NCBI GenBank assembly: GCA_030432695.1
Contig: JAUILN010000005.1
Span: forward strand, 310,001-374,000
Direction: 5' to 3'
DNA from: a bacterium
GTDB lineage: Bacteria > Planctomycetota > UBA1135 > UBA2386
Length of the DNA: 64,000 nucleotides
Made by a program: the position numbers and the translations under genes. Below the pieces are notes generated by a model. It was not told the DNA's origin and did not search any database. It was given only the letters and a program-made list of their open reading frames with translations. Numbering within the stretch: the first letter of the stretch is position 1; the number at the start of each line of letters is the position of its first letter. Below, piece by piece: positions 63,513-64,000 of the stretch.

Positions 63513-64000
63513 ATGTCCGCGCGCCAGAGCCTGCCGCTTCCCGTCCCGTCCCGCGTCGGCCTGGCCCTGGTCGGCCTGCTGACGGTCGCCCTGTCACCCG
63601 GCTGCCGAAGCACGGCCACGAGGCAGCAGGTGGCGACCACCGCGCCCATGGCCCACGACCAGCACTCCCACGCACGGCCGACCGAGGTCCAGGTCCGGCA
63701 CGTCACCCTCGACCTCACCGCCGACTTCGGCCAGGAGACGCTGCGCGGCTCGGCGAGCCTGCAGTTGGTGCGCAGTGACCTGGGGGCCGCAGTGGTCCTC
63801 GACGTCGGCGACGGCCTGGTCGTGGACGCGGTCTCCGGCCCGGACGACCAGCCCCTGCCGTTCGCGCTGGGGGCCGCCGATCCGCTGCTCGGCGCGCCGC
63901 TGTCGATCCCGCTGGCCGGCGTCGACGGCGACACCATCACGGTCCACTACCACACGACCCCCGCGTCCAAGGCGGTGCAGTGGCTCGACCCGGAGCAGAC
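63513..64000 (+). CDS. M1-family aminopeptidase (leukotriene A4 hydrolase-like), N-terminal part only
   Basis: The gene runs off the right edge after 162 codons. The signal peptide (VGLALVGLLTVALSPGC) may be a lipoprotein signal, though the residue before Gly is Pro. After a His-rich linker (APMAHDQHSHA) comes the M1 N-terminal beta-saddle: VRHVTLDLTADFGQETLRGS, LVLDVGDGLVV-type strands, and ITVHYHTTPASKAVQWLDPE, which is the highly recognisable KAVQWL-PEQT segment of LTA4 hydrolase-like aminopeptidases. The zinc site HEXXH would lie beyond the window. Confident on family, not on substrate. Confidence 0.85.
   Translation, partial: MSARQSLPLPVPSRVGLALVGLLTVALSPGCRSTATRQQVATTAPMAHDQHSHARPTEVQVRHVTLDLTADFGQETLRGSASLQLVRSDLGAAVVLDVGDGLVVDAVSGPDDQPLPFALGAADPLLGAPLSIPLAGVDGDTITVHYHTTPASKAVQWLDPEQ

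Overview
The window is a very GC-rich (about 70% by eye), densely coded bacterial chromosome segment with short intergenic gaps. I recognised no tRNA, rRNA, CRISPR array, insertion sequence or phage genes. The gene content points to the phylum Planctomycetota. The signs are a PSCyt1/PSCyt2/PSD1 (DUF1549/DUF1553) protein paired with a DUF1501 protein, a secreted sulfatase, many lipoproteins and secreted proteins, three ECF sigma factors of different architecture, and large carboxypeptidase-regulatory-domain proteins. The Planctomycetota assignment is an inference from protein families; narrowing it to a high-GC marine lineage would be a guess.

Left part (1-15.5 kb): a minus-strand operon of a secreted protein, an ECF sigma factor and a FecR-like membrane protein; a secreted nidogen-domain-like protein; a convergent alpha/beta hydrolase sharing a striking inverted repeat; then a plus-strand run of a secreted FAD-dependent oxidoreductase and two tandem paralogous lipoproteins of about 1,250 residues. 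Region 15.5-20.6 kb: a minus-strand set (MDR dehydrogenase, polytopic membrane protein, O-methyltransferase) facing a GntR/FadR regulator, with a perfect palindrome between them. Region 20.7-30 kb: a Gly/Arg-rich secreted protein, an ECF sigma factor fused through a membrane segment to an extracytoplasmic region, a membrane-anchored carboxypeptidase-regulatory-repeat protein full of RGG tracts, and a sulfatase.

Region 30-42.9 kb: a double cyanophycinase-like protein coupled to a thioesterase; an HtrA-like lipoprotein; a minus-strand run of a lyase-like secreted protein, a Nudix hydrolase, a glycosyltransferase, an asparagine synthetase, a DUF5658 membrane protein and a lipoprotein; and a plus-strand run of an RlmI-like rRNA methyltransferase, a CoA pyrophosphatase, an ECF sigma factor and a small lipoprotein.

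Region 42.9-61.3 kb is the translation cluster thrS-infC-rpmI-rplT-pheS-pheT, all on the minus strand but split between infC and rpmI by about 11 kb. The interrupting segment holds a fused 2-oxoglutarate dehydrogenase E2-E1 gene, a GT39-like membrane protein, the PSD1/DUF1501 pair and one plus-strand membrane protein. The right end has a sulfotransferase, a small lipoprotein and the start of an M1-family aminopeptidase cut by the window edge. Nine gene pairs overlap by four bases (ATGA or GTGA), so translational coupling is a general style here. The most unusual items are the membrane-tethered sigma-factor fusion with its RGG-rich neighbours, the split translation cluster, the giant lipoprotein pair and the nested inverted repeat at 4944-5056.
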